NCBI GenBank assembly: GCA_029959085.1
Contig: JARWIR010000008.1
Span: 7,936,001 to 8,000,000 of the forward strand
Direction: 5' to 3'
DNA from: Nemophila menziesii
Lineage: Eukaryota > Streptophyta > Magnoliopsida > Boraginales > Hydrophyllaceae
Length of the DNA: 64,000 nt
Shown: one piece after another, positions 22,440-33,250 of the stretch
How the letters are laid out: every line of letters starts with the position of its first letter
Numbering within the stretch: the first letter of the stretch is position 1
Program-made: the position numbers and the translations under genes
The notes under the pieces: generated by a model
What the model saw: the letters and a program-made list of their open reading frames with translations, nothing else
The model's database searches: none
Told to the model about the DNA's origin: nothing

Positions 22440-23624
22440 CAGATGATTCGAAGATGCACACAAAACATGAGATTCATGATGTTGTAGTTAGTTTTCCCAA
22501 TTTAGCATATGGAAGACATTTCAAGGGTGATCGCACAACTACTAAGTTACTTCAATCCGGTTTTTATTGGCCTACTATTCATAGAGTTTGTCAGATGTTT
22601 GTAAAGCGATGTAAAAGATGCCAATTCACCAGAAACATTTCAAGGCTTGATGATATACCACTCAACAATGTGTTGGAGGTTAAAATTTTTGATGTCTGGG
22701 GACTTGATTTCATAGGATCATTTGTACCATCCCATGGGAATCAATACATCTTGCTAGTAGTTGGTTACGTATAGAAATGGGTCGAAGCAGTGGTTTTACC
22801 TACAAATGACGCAACAATGGTGATTAAATTTTTGAAGTCACATATTTTTACAAGACATGGAATGCCAAGAGTCATCATTAGTGATGGAGGTACGCAATTT
22901 ATTAACAAATATTAAAAGATATACTTGTGAAATACGGAGTGAGACATAAAGTGTCAACCGCGTATCAGCCCTAAACAAACGGTCAAGCCGAAATCTCTAA
23001 TCGAGAGATAAAATCAATTCTTGAGAATACCGCTGGACCAATGAAGAAGTATTGGTCAATAAAGTTAGATGATGCTCTATGGGCTTACATGGAAGCTTTC
23101 AAGACACCCCTAGGTGCATAACCATATCGAAAGATTTATGGTAAGGCTTGTCAGTTACCACTTGAACTTGAAGTGAGAGCATATTTAGCGATAAAAGAGT
23201 TGAACTTAGATCCACTATTGCTGGAGAGAAAATATTGATGTAATTGAATAAACTTGATGAGTTCTTCTTTCATGCTTATGAGTTATGAGAATTCAAAACT
23301 TTACAAAGAGAAAACCAATAAATGACATGATAAGCAGATTCAGAAGAAGACGTTTGAAGTGGGACAAAGGGTCCTAAAGTACAACTCCAGGTGTAGCAAC
23401 TATCAGGGGAAGTTAAGATTGAAGTGGGCAGGCCCATACATTGTTGCAAAAGTTACGCTTCATGGAACTATACAGATTGAGAATCTAACCGAACAACTTA
23501 CATACATGGTGAATGGTCATAGGTTAAAAATCTACCATGGAGGCGAAGATACCATTCATAAGGAGGATCCAAATCGTGGAGAGCTCATGTACCTCATCGA
23601 AGCCGCGTTGCCCGCGGGGTAACT
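22440..23624 (+). pseudogene. Gypsy integrase, broken
   Basis: The zinc-binding end is degraded but keeps GRHFKGDRTTTKLLQSGFYW and CKRCQ (22505-22625). The core has WGLDFIGSF (first Asp, about 22700), VIISDGGTQF (second Asp, about 22875) and AEISNREI (Glu, about 22990) in different frames. The C-terminal segment (23359-23619) reads GQRVLKYNSR, GKLRLKWAGPYIVAKV and VNGHRLKIYHGGE, typical of Athila/Tat integrases, and ends at a stop near 23620. Several stops lie between these blocks. Integrase joins element DNA to the host chromosome. Confidence 0.85.
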
Positions 23625-23865
23625 TGTCGAGCTTAACAACGTTAAACAAAATCCAAATAAGGGTGAAATATATGTGTAGATTAGTTTATTGCTTTTATAG
23701 TGTACAATATCATATTTAGTGTTCTACTTATGTGTATTAGTGTGTACTAAAGCTAATGTGAGATAAAAGTATAGCATTTTGTTGTGTAGGTAGGTACCAA
23801 CTAAGTTTGGAGTGAAAGGAGTTTGAGGAAGAAAAATAGAACACAAATCTGTTTTACAACGCACA

Positions 23866-24275
23866 TGCTGTGGTACCCCGTAGGTGACCAAAAGCGTGTC
23901 CACGCCAGTCAAATCTCGCAAGAGTCATAGAAAATGGAGTTGTAGCCAGCAAAAATTGTGGTACACCGCACCTCTAGCGGTATACCACAACTCCAGTATA
24001 AAGCTTGTGCACTATACTCCACACTTGAGGAAGTCAAAGATATTTTACATGTAGCATGCAAAAGTTGCGGTACACCTCAAAGCGTATCCATGCTAGTCCA
24101 TGCTCGAAGAATTAAGAAATTTGGTGTTGTAAGTGATCCAATCTTCTGTACACCACAACCCCATGCGGTATCGACAAAGAAACTTTGCGTCAAAGAGTCG
24201 CGACAAAACCAAAGCATACAAGAGTTATGGTACACCACAGCAACCAGGTGGTACACCACACAGGGTCCGTTTAGA
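23866..24275. repeat. Cluster of GGTACACC palindromic motifs in the Athila 3' region
   Basis: GTGGTACACCGC (23959-23970), GCGGTATACCAC (23977 onward), GCGGTACACC (about 24067), TGTACACCAC (about 24149), ATGGTACACCAC (about 24227) and GTGGTACACCAC (about 24249) lie within 400 bp. Arms GCGGT/ACCGC or GTGGT/ACCAC are inverted around a two-base centre. The same motif is in the copia LTRs and two other elements. Confidence 0.75.
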
Positions 24276-24740
24276 CAAAAAAAAGACTTTTTAGGGTTTC
24301 TTACAAGCTAACCTTATTATCCATCCTCCATTTTCTTCACTCAAACAAATTTCCCACCTCCAAAATCCATTGAATCTTCATGAAAGCTTGAGAAAACCTT
24401 CAACCACACACCAAAAGCACCATCCAATTCTTCACTCATCCTCCACAAACACATAATCATCACTAAATCTAATACATAGCACCATTAAACGCCAAAAATC
24501 ATAAAGCTTTTCAGAATATCTTCAAACTTCAAGCAAGCTTCATTCTTCACAAGACATAATCCAAGAACGAACATACCCTCGCGCACATTACAACCCAAAG
24601 AACACCAATCTTCAAAGTTTAAGACATTATATCAGACTTAGCATATCGTTGAGTTGTGGGCAAAGAGAGATAACAAGCAGAAAAGATGCAATTCAATTTG
24701 AGAGGAAGGTGAAGAACTTGGTGAAGAATCAAACAAAGAA

Positions 24741-25121
24741 ATGACTTGGGAAAAAAAAGAAAAAAAACCAATTTTCATCTATGAATCGCTGGAGAAAAAG
24801 CTAAAACCCGAAGTGACTGCACAACAAGGTGAGAGGTGCACCTTGAGGAAAAGAATTCCAAAGGAAGAAAAAGAGAAAGAACAAATCGACAAGGATCGCC
24901 TTTTAGCCTCAACCCTGAAAGAAGGTATGGATATCTTTGAACCCAAAATTCCAAATTGGGCAGTGGAATTGTTCAATAAGATGGATAAAATAGAAAAGGT
25001 ACACCACATCGGTGTCATCAACCAAGTGAGAATTTTGGGGGACATCAAGAAAATCCAGCTGGATATTGGGGTGAACATCATCGAGACCACTTCCGATCGA
25101 GAATTCCAGAGGATGTGCTAG
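24741..25121 (+). CDS. 126-aa Lys/Glu-rich ORF downstream of pol
   Basis: I do not recognise this protein. It begins MTWEKKEKKP at 24741 and is strongly charged. A KRIPKEEKEKEQIDKDR stretch is followed by an amphipathic segment (VELFNKMDKIEKVHHIGVINQVRILGDIKKIQLDIG) with heptad-like hydrophobic spacing, suggesting a coiled coil. It has no signal peptide or membrane segment, so it does not look like the envelope-like ORF that some Athila elements carry at this place. Unlike pol, it has no internal stop, which may mean recent origin or chance. It lies between the palindromic motif cluster and the conserved 3' module. The reading start is the first ATG. Confidence 0.35.
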   Translation: MTWEKKEKKPIFIYESLEKKLKPEVTAQQGERCTLRKRIPKEEKEKEQIDKDRLLASTLKEGMDIFEPKIPNWAVELFNKMDKIEKVHHIGVINQVRILGDIKKIQLDIGVNIIETTSDREFQRMC

Positions 25122-26533
25122 GGACACGTACCATTTTCTAAACCTTAAATTCTTTTATATGTTTTAGTGTATATAAGTAAATGTTACTACTTTTTGATTC
25201 CTTTTCAAGTCGTGGGGACACGACTCAGATAAAAAATTCATAAAATTTTTAAAAATAATTTAGAATAAGGAATAGGTGTAGAATGTAATGAATGTACCTT
25301 TTTAAGCATAATCTTGACAAGTTAATGATAGAAAATAGTGTGTTTTTGAACTTTTAACAAATTGCGTGATGTATTTACATGAAAAAAATTAATAAAGGAT
25401 AAATAGGATTAAAAGCAATGCATAGAAGTTAAGTTTGAATTCAGGAAGATTTGAGCGTTGTGTAGAACGTGAGGTTTGAACTAGTGAATAACCCGCTTAC
25501 CTTATGAACTGAAAGTGAGAAAGTAATGAAACTTAGTAGTTAGGAAAATGATTAAGACATTTCTTTATTAGCAACTTGAATCATTTAGCTTGCTCACCCC
25601 TTATTTTATAAATTTATCCGTTAGCCCCTTTTTAGCCTTTAGCATGCTTTTGTCGCCACATTATAAGCCGTACCCCTGAGACTTTAAATTTTTCCCATAT
25701 GATCGGCACTCGAATCACAACCCTAAGACAAGTCATCTTTAGAGATTGAGTTTGGGGTGGTGGGACCATATTATGGGAACATTTGGGTGGGAATTTGATG
25801 AGCTTGTATTTGTGTGCTATTGATGATATATTGTATTGTAACCCTTTGTCCGGGTCTAAAAAAATGAAAATAAGTGGTATGACATCTCACCTCAAAAAGA
25901 GTGTCACTACCAACTTACAAAAAAAATGAACGAAAAGAAAAGAACCGGCAAAGTGGAATTTTTTGTAAATCATCATAGTTGTGTATTGGGTATTTGGGGA
26001 TGCTAAGATTAGAGCATCAATATTGGGTTAAGTGAGATAAATAGTGTAACTCAAGCTCTAGGGTATTCGTTGATGGTTGGTAAGGAGAGAGCCAAAATCT
26101 CACTTCACATGATCCAAATATACGTATTAAACTATTCCTAAACCTACGCTATAACCTTAAAGACCTTAGGATTCCCAGCTATTTGGGTAAGTAATGATTG
26201 AAAAATTAGGTAATAACTAAGTGGACCACTAGACACTAGGGAGAATCTATGAACACACTATAGCCGCCATATCAATCAAAGTGAGAACCGCTTCTTCTTG
26301 CATTGCGAAGTTAATCTAATTTTGAACTTATTACATGTTGGATGTTTGTATATTAAGTGTATTTGTATATTATTTCTTGAACACCACTATATGATACTTG
26401 TTAGGATAGTTGCTTTAGGTTTATTCATCGTCTTTCTATTACTCCTTTCTTCCTTGGTTTTTTGGACTTAGGCCCCTTTGAGTTTTCTTTACTTTTATTT
26501 TGTCAGGATGACAAATCTTAGATTTGGGGGTCT

Positions 26534-27930
26534 TAATGTCTCCTCTTTTGTGATAGATTAATTTACTTAGGATACATATTTGTGAGGTTTATGAGACCTA
26601 GTGAGGAATTTTTCACTAATAATTGTCATATCTTACTTTTCCATATTATTTGGACATTATGCTATTTAAAAGTTTTTGTGCTTTAATTGTGTGTTAAGTG
26701 TGTAGCTTTTAGTTACATGGTTGACACTAGAGTCGAAGAAGATGAGGACAAGTCAATAATTGAAGTCCAAACCCAACCCGATGCGTAAACAGAGCTTAAA
26801 GTCACTTTTGGAAGACTAGAATTTACCTAAAAATATTGACGTCACATTGTTTCAGTTACCACAACAATTTGGTCATATATTTTGAAGTACTTCCTTTTGA
26901 TTAAGACAGAGCTTGAATTCAGTGTCGCGTGGAAGGTGATAGAAGTCAATTCGAATTTGAGACGAGAAAGTTATGTCAGTTTTTCCAACGTGACTCGAAC
27001 TTGGACAATATTGATAAAAAATGGGTTGGGCCAGTTTTAAGTCATTTAAGTGAGCCTATTAGGTCCCAAACGTTTTTGAACCTTGTATATAAGCAAATAT
27101 GAGCTCCATATTTCATTATACATCATCATACAACATTTTATTCCAGAGAGAAAGGAGCTACACGCCTGGAGAAGAGGGAAGAAGGGTTTTACACCCAAAT
27201 TTCATCATTTTCCACAATTCCACAACTGAGTCATCCAGTATTTTAGGATAATTCGAGTCCATTTTATCTTCTGAACGTGATTATAATATTAATTTTATGT
27301 ATTTTCATTTATTTATTATGAGCTAAACAATTTATGTTTGAGACTTCCAATTGGTATGAACCCGAGTTGATTATTATTTACCTTTTGGATATTTAGGTTA
27401 ATTATCTACTTAAGATGGATTGAAGTTTATTTATTTCATTGTTTTATATATTTGGGCTTGTTTTCTATCTGTATCTTGATCACATATAGGTAGTTTGAGA
27501 CTTTTGGCTAACACCCGGATATGGGGTGGATTTTCGGACATAGTATATAAACGCCTAGTGCGAAGCATTGAAATGGGTGGGCGTGTCCGCTTGGGTTAGG
27601 CAACCTAATTCATCGGATAGCCGGAGGGTGTGTAAGGTTGAGCTCTAGGTTCACCCAAATGGGGAGTTAGAGTGCATTTGAATCCTGACTAATGAGAATC
27701 ACTATATTCTCCCTTATACCAATAACAAGATAATAATTGACTAGGAAGATCACCCACAAGAAACAAACATTACATCTCATATTATCTAATCTCTTTAGTA
27801 TTTTAATTATTTGCATCTTAGTTAATATTTATTTTAATTACAACTTAGTCCTTTAAATTGAAAACCATATAAATGTTTTTTTCATTATTATTATTTTACT
27901 TGCAACTTGACATTGCACTACACTCTAAAC
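26534..27930 (+). mobile_element. 3' LTR of the Athila-like element
   Basis: It follows the purine tract GATTTGGGGGTCT directly and begins TAATGTCTCC, one base off the family start TGATGTCTCC. TATATAAG at 27086-27093 is the likely TATA box. The inner part has the 'gcctaac..ctagataa'-like leader block near 27590-27660 seen in the sister LTRs. The right end is not clear: it merges with a copia LTR remnant near 27930. Confidence 0.65.
27086..27093 (+). promoter_or_regulatory. LTR TATA box (TATATAAG)
   Basis: It is located about 550 bp into the LTR, matching the TATA position in the sister LTRs at 15078 and 33818. Confidence 0.5.
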
Positions 27931-27934
27931 ATAT

Positions 27935-28010
27935 TCACTATATTGATTGATTAAAAAGTAAACACAAGCCCCTATTTATATAGATAAAGGCAATACAATA
28001 TGTGTGTTTG

Positions 28011-28045
<35 letters not shown>

Positions 28046-28131
28046 ACTAATATGTACAACAACTTCTAACAAACTTTACATAGTGGGTTACTCATGTTTA
28101 ACCACGCTTTTATCTTTCTCTGGTGCTTGAT
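27935..28131 (-). mobile_element. Second copia LTR remnant
   Basis: The segment matches 19507-19680 over its length (AAGTAAACACAAGCC, ATATGTAACTAATATGTA, CAACTTCTAACA, then CATGTTTA and TATCTTTCTCT) and has the same orientation. It contains a (TA)n at 28015-28041. With the remnant at 19490-19730 it brackets the gypsy element, as if the gypsy had entered a copia element. Confidence 0.6.
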
Positions 28132-29469
28132 ATATCGAGAGAGTCTTTGGTATATTAATAATTTCTTTCAAAAAATTATTTAAGTACGCATTTACCCTTT
28201 TTAGGGACTAAAAATGCAATTAGGGGTATATGTATTCAGATTACACGTGCATGTTGTTTAACCTCTATATAAATTTATATGATATACACATAGGTTATCA
28301 TAATGTGCCAAAAAATTAATTCTTCATTGATGACATGGCATATACGGAAAAAAGGAGTTTTCATATTTTTTTTCTTTGGTATGTAAATCTTATGTGTCTT
28401 TATGAAGTTAATATAAAACAATATTTATTAAAACGTTTTTCTTTTCTTATTACATATTAATATTAAAACATCTTCATTTAATAAATCAAGACAATTGTTG
28501 TCTTACGGCTGAAAAATTAGAACACGAGTTTCCCTCCATGTTCTAAAGGCTTTCCATCTTCTTCTTTATTACTCTAAACTCACCACCAACACCATTGCAA
28601 CGGGAGAAAAAAAAATCAAAAATTTCCACATAAATCAACCAAGGCCGCCGTGAGTTATCTTCCTCATTATCCTTCTTCCTTGCAAGCTCCAAGGCCGCTG
28701 CATGTTAGTAACCAATCAAGTAGATGAAGTCATAGTTTTCAAGGGTTTCCAATAATCATTCCATTGAATTGTTCCTAATCTTACATCAAATTTTTTAGAG
28801 AACACTGGGGAGGTATCCTCCTAGTAAAATGTTTGATTTTTAAACTAGTCTTCAAAGATAAATAATAATTAATAAAATCGTTGTCGATAGAAATAGACAT
28901 CGAAATAGAGAGTCACTTTGGTATAATGTTATGGTTTGGGTGTTATTTGTTCATACCCATATGCTTTATCTTATGGTTAGGGTTTACCTTCGGTTTGTTG
29001 TGTAAAAATCATACACACATGCTTTATTCACGTTTTTGTAGTGTTTATAGCTTATGTTGTTTGTTTTACATGCGTTTATTGCGTGCAATTGGTCCCCCAT
29101 TGTTCACCCAACAAAGAATTTCGTTGATCCATGATTCAAGGGGGAAATTGGGACCACAATTTGTTTAATATAGTTCTATTTAATAAATTAAGATATAATT
29201 TTTGTCATATAACAGTAGATTCACAGTAGAATTTTTGGTTTTTTTTTTATATTTTGTTAAAGATTAGATTTTTAGTGCTTTATTTGTTCTTGTAAATTAT
29301 TTATATATGTTGATAGTTTAAGTGAATTATATATGGTTATATATTAAAGTATTTTTTGGTTTATTTTCGTGTAGGGGTGCTGAACATTTTACAGGAAACC
29401 CAAAAAAAATCGGGCTGCATTTGCTTGCTATTTGTAAGTGAACACTACTCTTAAGATTACTTTTATGGT
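28132..29469. other. AT-rich stretch upstream of the Ulp1-type gene
   Basis: This has no recognised gene. A 95-codon frame (28881-29168) is rich in Cys, Phe and Leu and resembles nothing I know. Sequence around 28500-28760 looks like an untranslated leader (CTTCTTC, CACCACCAACACC). This may be the 5' part of the element that carries the protease gene. Confidence 0.4.
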
Positions 29470-32270
29470 ATGTTACATAATATAACTTTTGGATTTTATT
29501 ATATTGGAAAATGCAGAGAAGAAGTTGGTACCGAAAGAAGAAAGATGTTCGAGGGGAACGACATTGGCGATATGATAAGGCAAATCAATGTAGAATATAA
29601 GCTTTTGACTCCAGCGGAGAGGTTACTTACGAAAAGATGGCGGAAGATGATCTCGCAAGATATTGGAGTGAAGTTGCACTTATACAAAAACAAAACGTAA
29701 GTTAAGATCAAATTTTGTTATATAGTGTATTATATAATGTGTTGATTGTGTTGTGGGAATGCCTTGTTTGTGTTGTAGTTTAAGATTTCTACACGTTCAT
29801 CAATCAAAAGCGTCAAAAGTATAAACGATAGTCTTACTGATGAACAAAGGGAAGCGGTCAAGCGTGTAGGTTGGACATTGACCTAGACAACCTTAGGCAT
29901 ACTATATGTTTGTGGATCGCTGAGTCCTTTGATGGGTCTAGCAATTCATTTGACTTCCATGGCGTAAAATATCCTTTTAATACAGATGATGTAGAGGCAA
30001 TGATTGGCTTGATTAATAATAGTGAAATAATTAAACTTTTCGAATCAAAAGACGAGGAATATTTAAATGTGAAGGTGAGTTTGGGGTCTAACAATGTTGT
30101 TAGTTTTGCAAAGCTTTCTTCTAAGTTGAAGGAGAATAAATCTACCGATGATGATTTTGTGCGTTCGTATTTAATGAATATTTTTGCTTATTTTTTGTTT
30201 CCAAATACCGATGCTGGGATAAAAGCTTACTATCTTCAACCGCTTATACATGTTGATTCAATAGCTAGTTATGATTGGGCCCATCATGTATTTGATCTCC
30301 TTAGAGCTGGAATGATTGAGTATAATGATAGAAGGAAACAACTCGAGAAAACTGAAGCGAGACCATACAGATAAACATAACTTTTAGGGGATGCATGTAT
30401 CTTCTCATGGTTAGTGTGAAGATTATTCTAAGTATAGTATTGATCTAATTAAGTATAACATTTAACTTGGGTTTTGTTTTTGTACAAATTCTTTTTTTAA
30501 ATCAAATTAATGGTCCAAATTATTTTAATAGAGAACATTATGAGGTGCCTTCTATTATGTATTGGAATGTTGATAAGATTAAGTCAAGATTTAGGAGGGT
30601 GGGGGGTTGTTTTCGATACCCAGAAAAGTGTAATCTTATCCCAAAAGTAGATGATTACCCCCTTGAATATAATTTGTTTGATGAAGAAAAGCCATTAAAG
30701 GAGAAGGATAAGAAGGAGAAGAAAGAGAAGATGGAGAAGAAGGAGAAGAAGGAGAAGAAGGAGAACACATAAAAGATGGGTAAAGATGAAAGGATTAAAA
30801 AAATTGAAAAAATATTGCTAGGGTAGTAGAGTTTATTGCAGCTAGTGAGTGTGCTAAAGATGCTCTAGGAACTGAGGTCCTAAATAGTTTAAAAAAATTA
30901 ACGGAAAGAGTCGACGAGTTGCAAGTTTTGGTGAATTGCAAATCTTAGAATGATCCTTCAATTCAAGTTGGTGTTGAGAATAGTCAAAGCTCTAGACCCT
31001 CTTTTGACATCAACAAAACACTACATGTAATATCAGATGATGAAGGTGGTGAAAACAATGATGTCATGTACCCTCACATGTTGTGTGATACAAAATTTTT
31101 AGTGAACGAGGATCAAGCACTACTCAAATACTTATTTATTGGTCCTCCTGAGTATGTGTATATTATTAGATTTTTATATTAGAATATTTTCATACTTTAT
31201 TAAATTTGAAATCGACTTTTTTGTTATTTCAGGGAGAGAGTGGTGGATTATGTTATTAGCCATGTTACACGTGAACATATGAGGAATTTGGTCATGGAGG
31301 AGAGAATGATTGATGGGGAGGTGAGTATGATGCATTTTTACTTGTTATGTAAGGAAATGTGATGAATTTTATTGAATTTTAAAGAATTTTATTTGTCTGA
31401 CAGATCATAGCAGCGGTGGCCCACGCTTTAAACTTTGATGAGAGAATAAATAAGAAAAGAAGGTACTTTTGTCCTACCTCGTTATGGGTAAGCTTTATGG
31501 ATCCCACGAGAAAAATTATGAATTTGTTTTATTTTACTCGGTATTTAATTTTGTTTCATTGTTTTTTATTTGTTTTTAAGCAAATGGCTCAACAAGAGGA
31601 TGAAAACCGAGAATTTAGAAGGTATTATTGGATGAATAACCAATTCGCGGGAAACTTTGATACACTTCACCAGGTTTGTTTTTTAATGAATATTTTTTTA
31701 GAATCAAATTCATACAATTGACTAAGTTGCTTAATTTGGATATTTATTTGGTGTGTTACAGATTTTGTTCCTTATAACATCAATATGCATTAGGGGTTGG
31801 TAATGATTGATTTACGGTTTGGAAAAGCTTACCGTTGTGACACGATGAAATATCACATTAGGCCTGGTATATTTAAGGAAGAACTTAAAAAAACGATATA
31901 TATTTTGTTTTATTTTCAATGTTTACGATGTATTAAAACGTATGTAATTCAAGGTTTAAATCTTTTTTGGTTTCACAGCTAGCGGTTCTTCATGAACAAT
32001 CCAGCCTCCTCCATCCCTCGTATAAGTACAATCTCACTACTTTTGGAATGTTTGTCTAGGATTGGGTACCAACATAGTCCCTGTATGACAATGATTGCGC
32101 GGTTTATGTTTGTGAAATGATGAGAATTAGGGACTTAACAAGAGAATGTCCAGATTGTATATCCGGTAGCAAACGTTTTTTTATTGCAAGATTTATTTGG
32201 CGTCATGCGATAAATGAAGTTAACAAGCAACTTAGTGTGGCTGTATATGGTTAAGACACGGTATAGGGTG
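29470..32270 (+). pseudogene. Spliced Ulp1-type (C48) cysteine protease gene of a DNA transposon
   Basis: N-terminal exons (29510-29700, 29871-30372) encode a 'plant mobile' type domain: DDFVRSYLMNIFAYFLFP, then ASYDWAHHVFDLLRAGM. A short block YFNREHYEVPSIMYWNV (about 30515-30565) and a KKEKKEK-rich linker follow. Later exons lie after acceptors at about 31232, 31403, 31580 and 31760 and give AVAHALNF, RRYFCPTSLW and the protease core. There the catalytic His (31788-31790), Asp (31809-31811) and Cys (32096-32098, in DNDCAVYVCEMM) are all visible. The Trp after the His is a TAG stop (31791), and the usual Gln before the Cys is also TAG (32075). Ulp1 enzymes cleave SUMO-like proteins; such domains ride in MULE and CACTA elements. 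The family call is solid; the exon model is approximate and the gene looks dead. Confidence 0.75.
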
Positions 32271-32958
32271 TTGTGTACTTTTGGTTAGAAAGTGTTGTGG
32301 TTTTGTAGTACCTATTTTGCACAATGGTATTTGACTAAAATCCACAGTTTAGCGTGGCTTTATCTTTGAATTAGTGTGGCTTTGTATACTAAAATTGACT
32401 GATAAACACAGTGTGTTGTTTTTGTAATGCTAAAATTGCACAATGACCCCCAAAAAATACAGTAGCTTATATAAATTATTTGATGAAATTGCACAATGAC
32501 CCCTAACATTTGCTATAAAATTCAAAAGACCCCTAATAATTGGAAAAGTTTATATTACTATAGTAAATTATTAAAATATCATTTAGACCCCTAAAATTTA
32601 CTATAAAATGTAAAAAAACCTAAAAGATGGAAAAGTTTATATTACTCTATTATGTTATTAAAATATCAATTTGACCCCTAAATTTTGAACAAATATACAC
32701 AATATACCACCATATCTGGTGAAATTGGCCAATGACCCATAAAGTTTGAATTGACATGCAAAAATACCACAAAAATGTAAACGATAATCAATCAAGGGAA
32801 ATTATGAAACTAGCTAATAATGAAGAATATATTTGTGGAATAACACTGAAAATGTATAAGCCAACCACACACCAAAATCAACATTTAGAATAAATCACGT
32901 AGGCTACGTTAATAGCGCAATTACATCCTAAACAATTAATATATTGAGTAAATATAAT
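32271..32958. other. Stretch between convergent genes, with a 90-100 bp tandem repeat
   Basis: Two diverged copies of a block with 'cccctaa', 'ctataaaat', 'ggaaaagtttatattac' and 'ttattaaaatatca' lie at about 32500-32590 and 32591-32690. The phrase 'ttgcacaatgaccc' also recurs. There is no gene. The Ulp1-type gene (+) and the plant transposon protein gene (-) converge here. Confidence 0.6.
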
Positions 32959-33250
32959 TTAAATACTCTGTCTTGATTGATTAATCCACAACTTTAGTGT
33001 ATCAAATTTCTCATCCACATACTCTTTTAACTCGTTAATGCGATCCTTCTCCATAGCATTTTCTCGTTCCATTGTCCTTTCTTCCATTATATATTAAAGA
33101 GCAATGGCTCTTTCCTCCATTTCCTCTAAAGCTACAATCGATGGTTTAGGTTGTTTCTTCCTTTTTCTTGCCGTGTCAATGCATTGTTTGTAATTGAGTT
33201 TGTAATCTCTACCACAAAATTTAATTGGAGGTTTGTTTTCTATATACATC
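32959..33250 (-). pseudogene. C-terminal part of a plant transposon-associated protein
   Basis: The minus frame gives KPPIKFCGRDYKLNYKQC, a basic RKRKKQPKP stretch, then EEMEERAIAL, a stop, and further EERTMERENAMEKDRINELKEYVDEKF, a predicted coiled coil, to a stop at 32959. The sequence continues in the same frame on the other side of the LTR-derived insertion (36168 onward): the codons on both sides of the ACATCT target duplication join without frame change. I do not know the biochemical role. Proteins of this shape are encoded by plant DNA transposons next to PB1-like and GRF proteins. Confidence 0.6.

Larger units (their letters stand above)
23625..26533 (+). other. Long 3' noncoding region of the Athila-like element
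   Basis: About 2.9 kb lie between integrase and the 3' LTR. The first part (23866-24275) holds a cluster of GGTACACC/GGTGTACC motifs. The middle has a 126-codon ORF. The last 1.2 kb (25150-26533) is closely similar to 58920-60715 and, antisense, to 54683-55960. Shared phrases include 'ggagagagccaaaatctcact', 'acaaccctaa' and the final purine tract. So this is the common 3' module of a family that has autonomous and non-autonomous members. Confidence 0.7.
20160..27930 (+). mobile_element. Decayed Athila-like gypsy (Ty3) LTR retrotransposon, 5'-truncated
   Basis: The order on plus is protease, RT, RNase H, integrase, long 3' noncoding region, purine tract (GATTTGGGGGTCT, 26521-26533) and 3' LTR from 26534. 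The RT block with the CMMAIF..MI..FFEVFMDDFSAF pattern and the long region after integrase are typical of the Athila clade. Gag and the 5' LTR are missing: sequence starts abruptly inside the protease next to copia RNase H. Dozens of stops make it a fossil. Confidence 0.8.

Noticed and set aside
28881..29168. 95-codon Cys/Phe-rich frame as a membrane protein gene
   Set aside because: No motif, no conserved context and low-complexity composition. It could be part of an untranslated leader of the protease gene.
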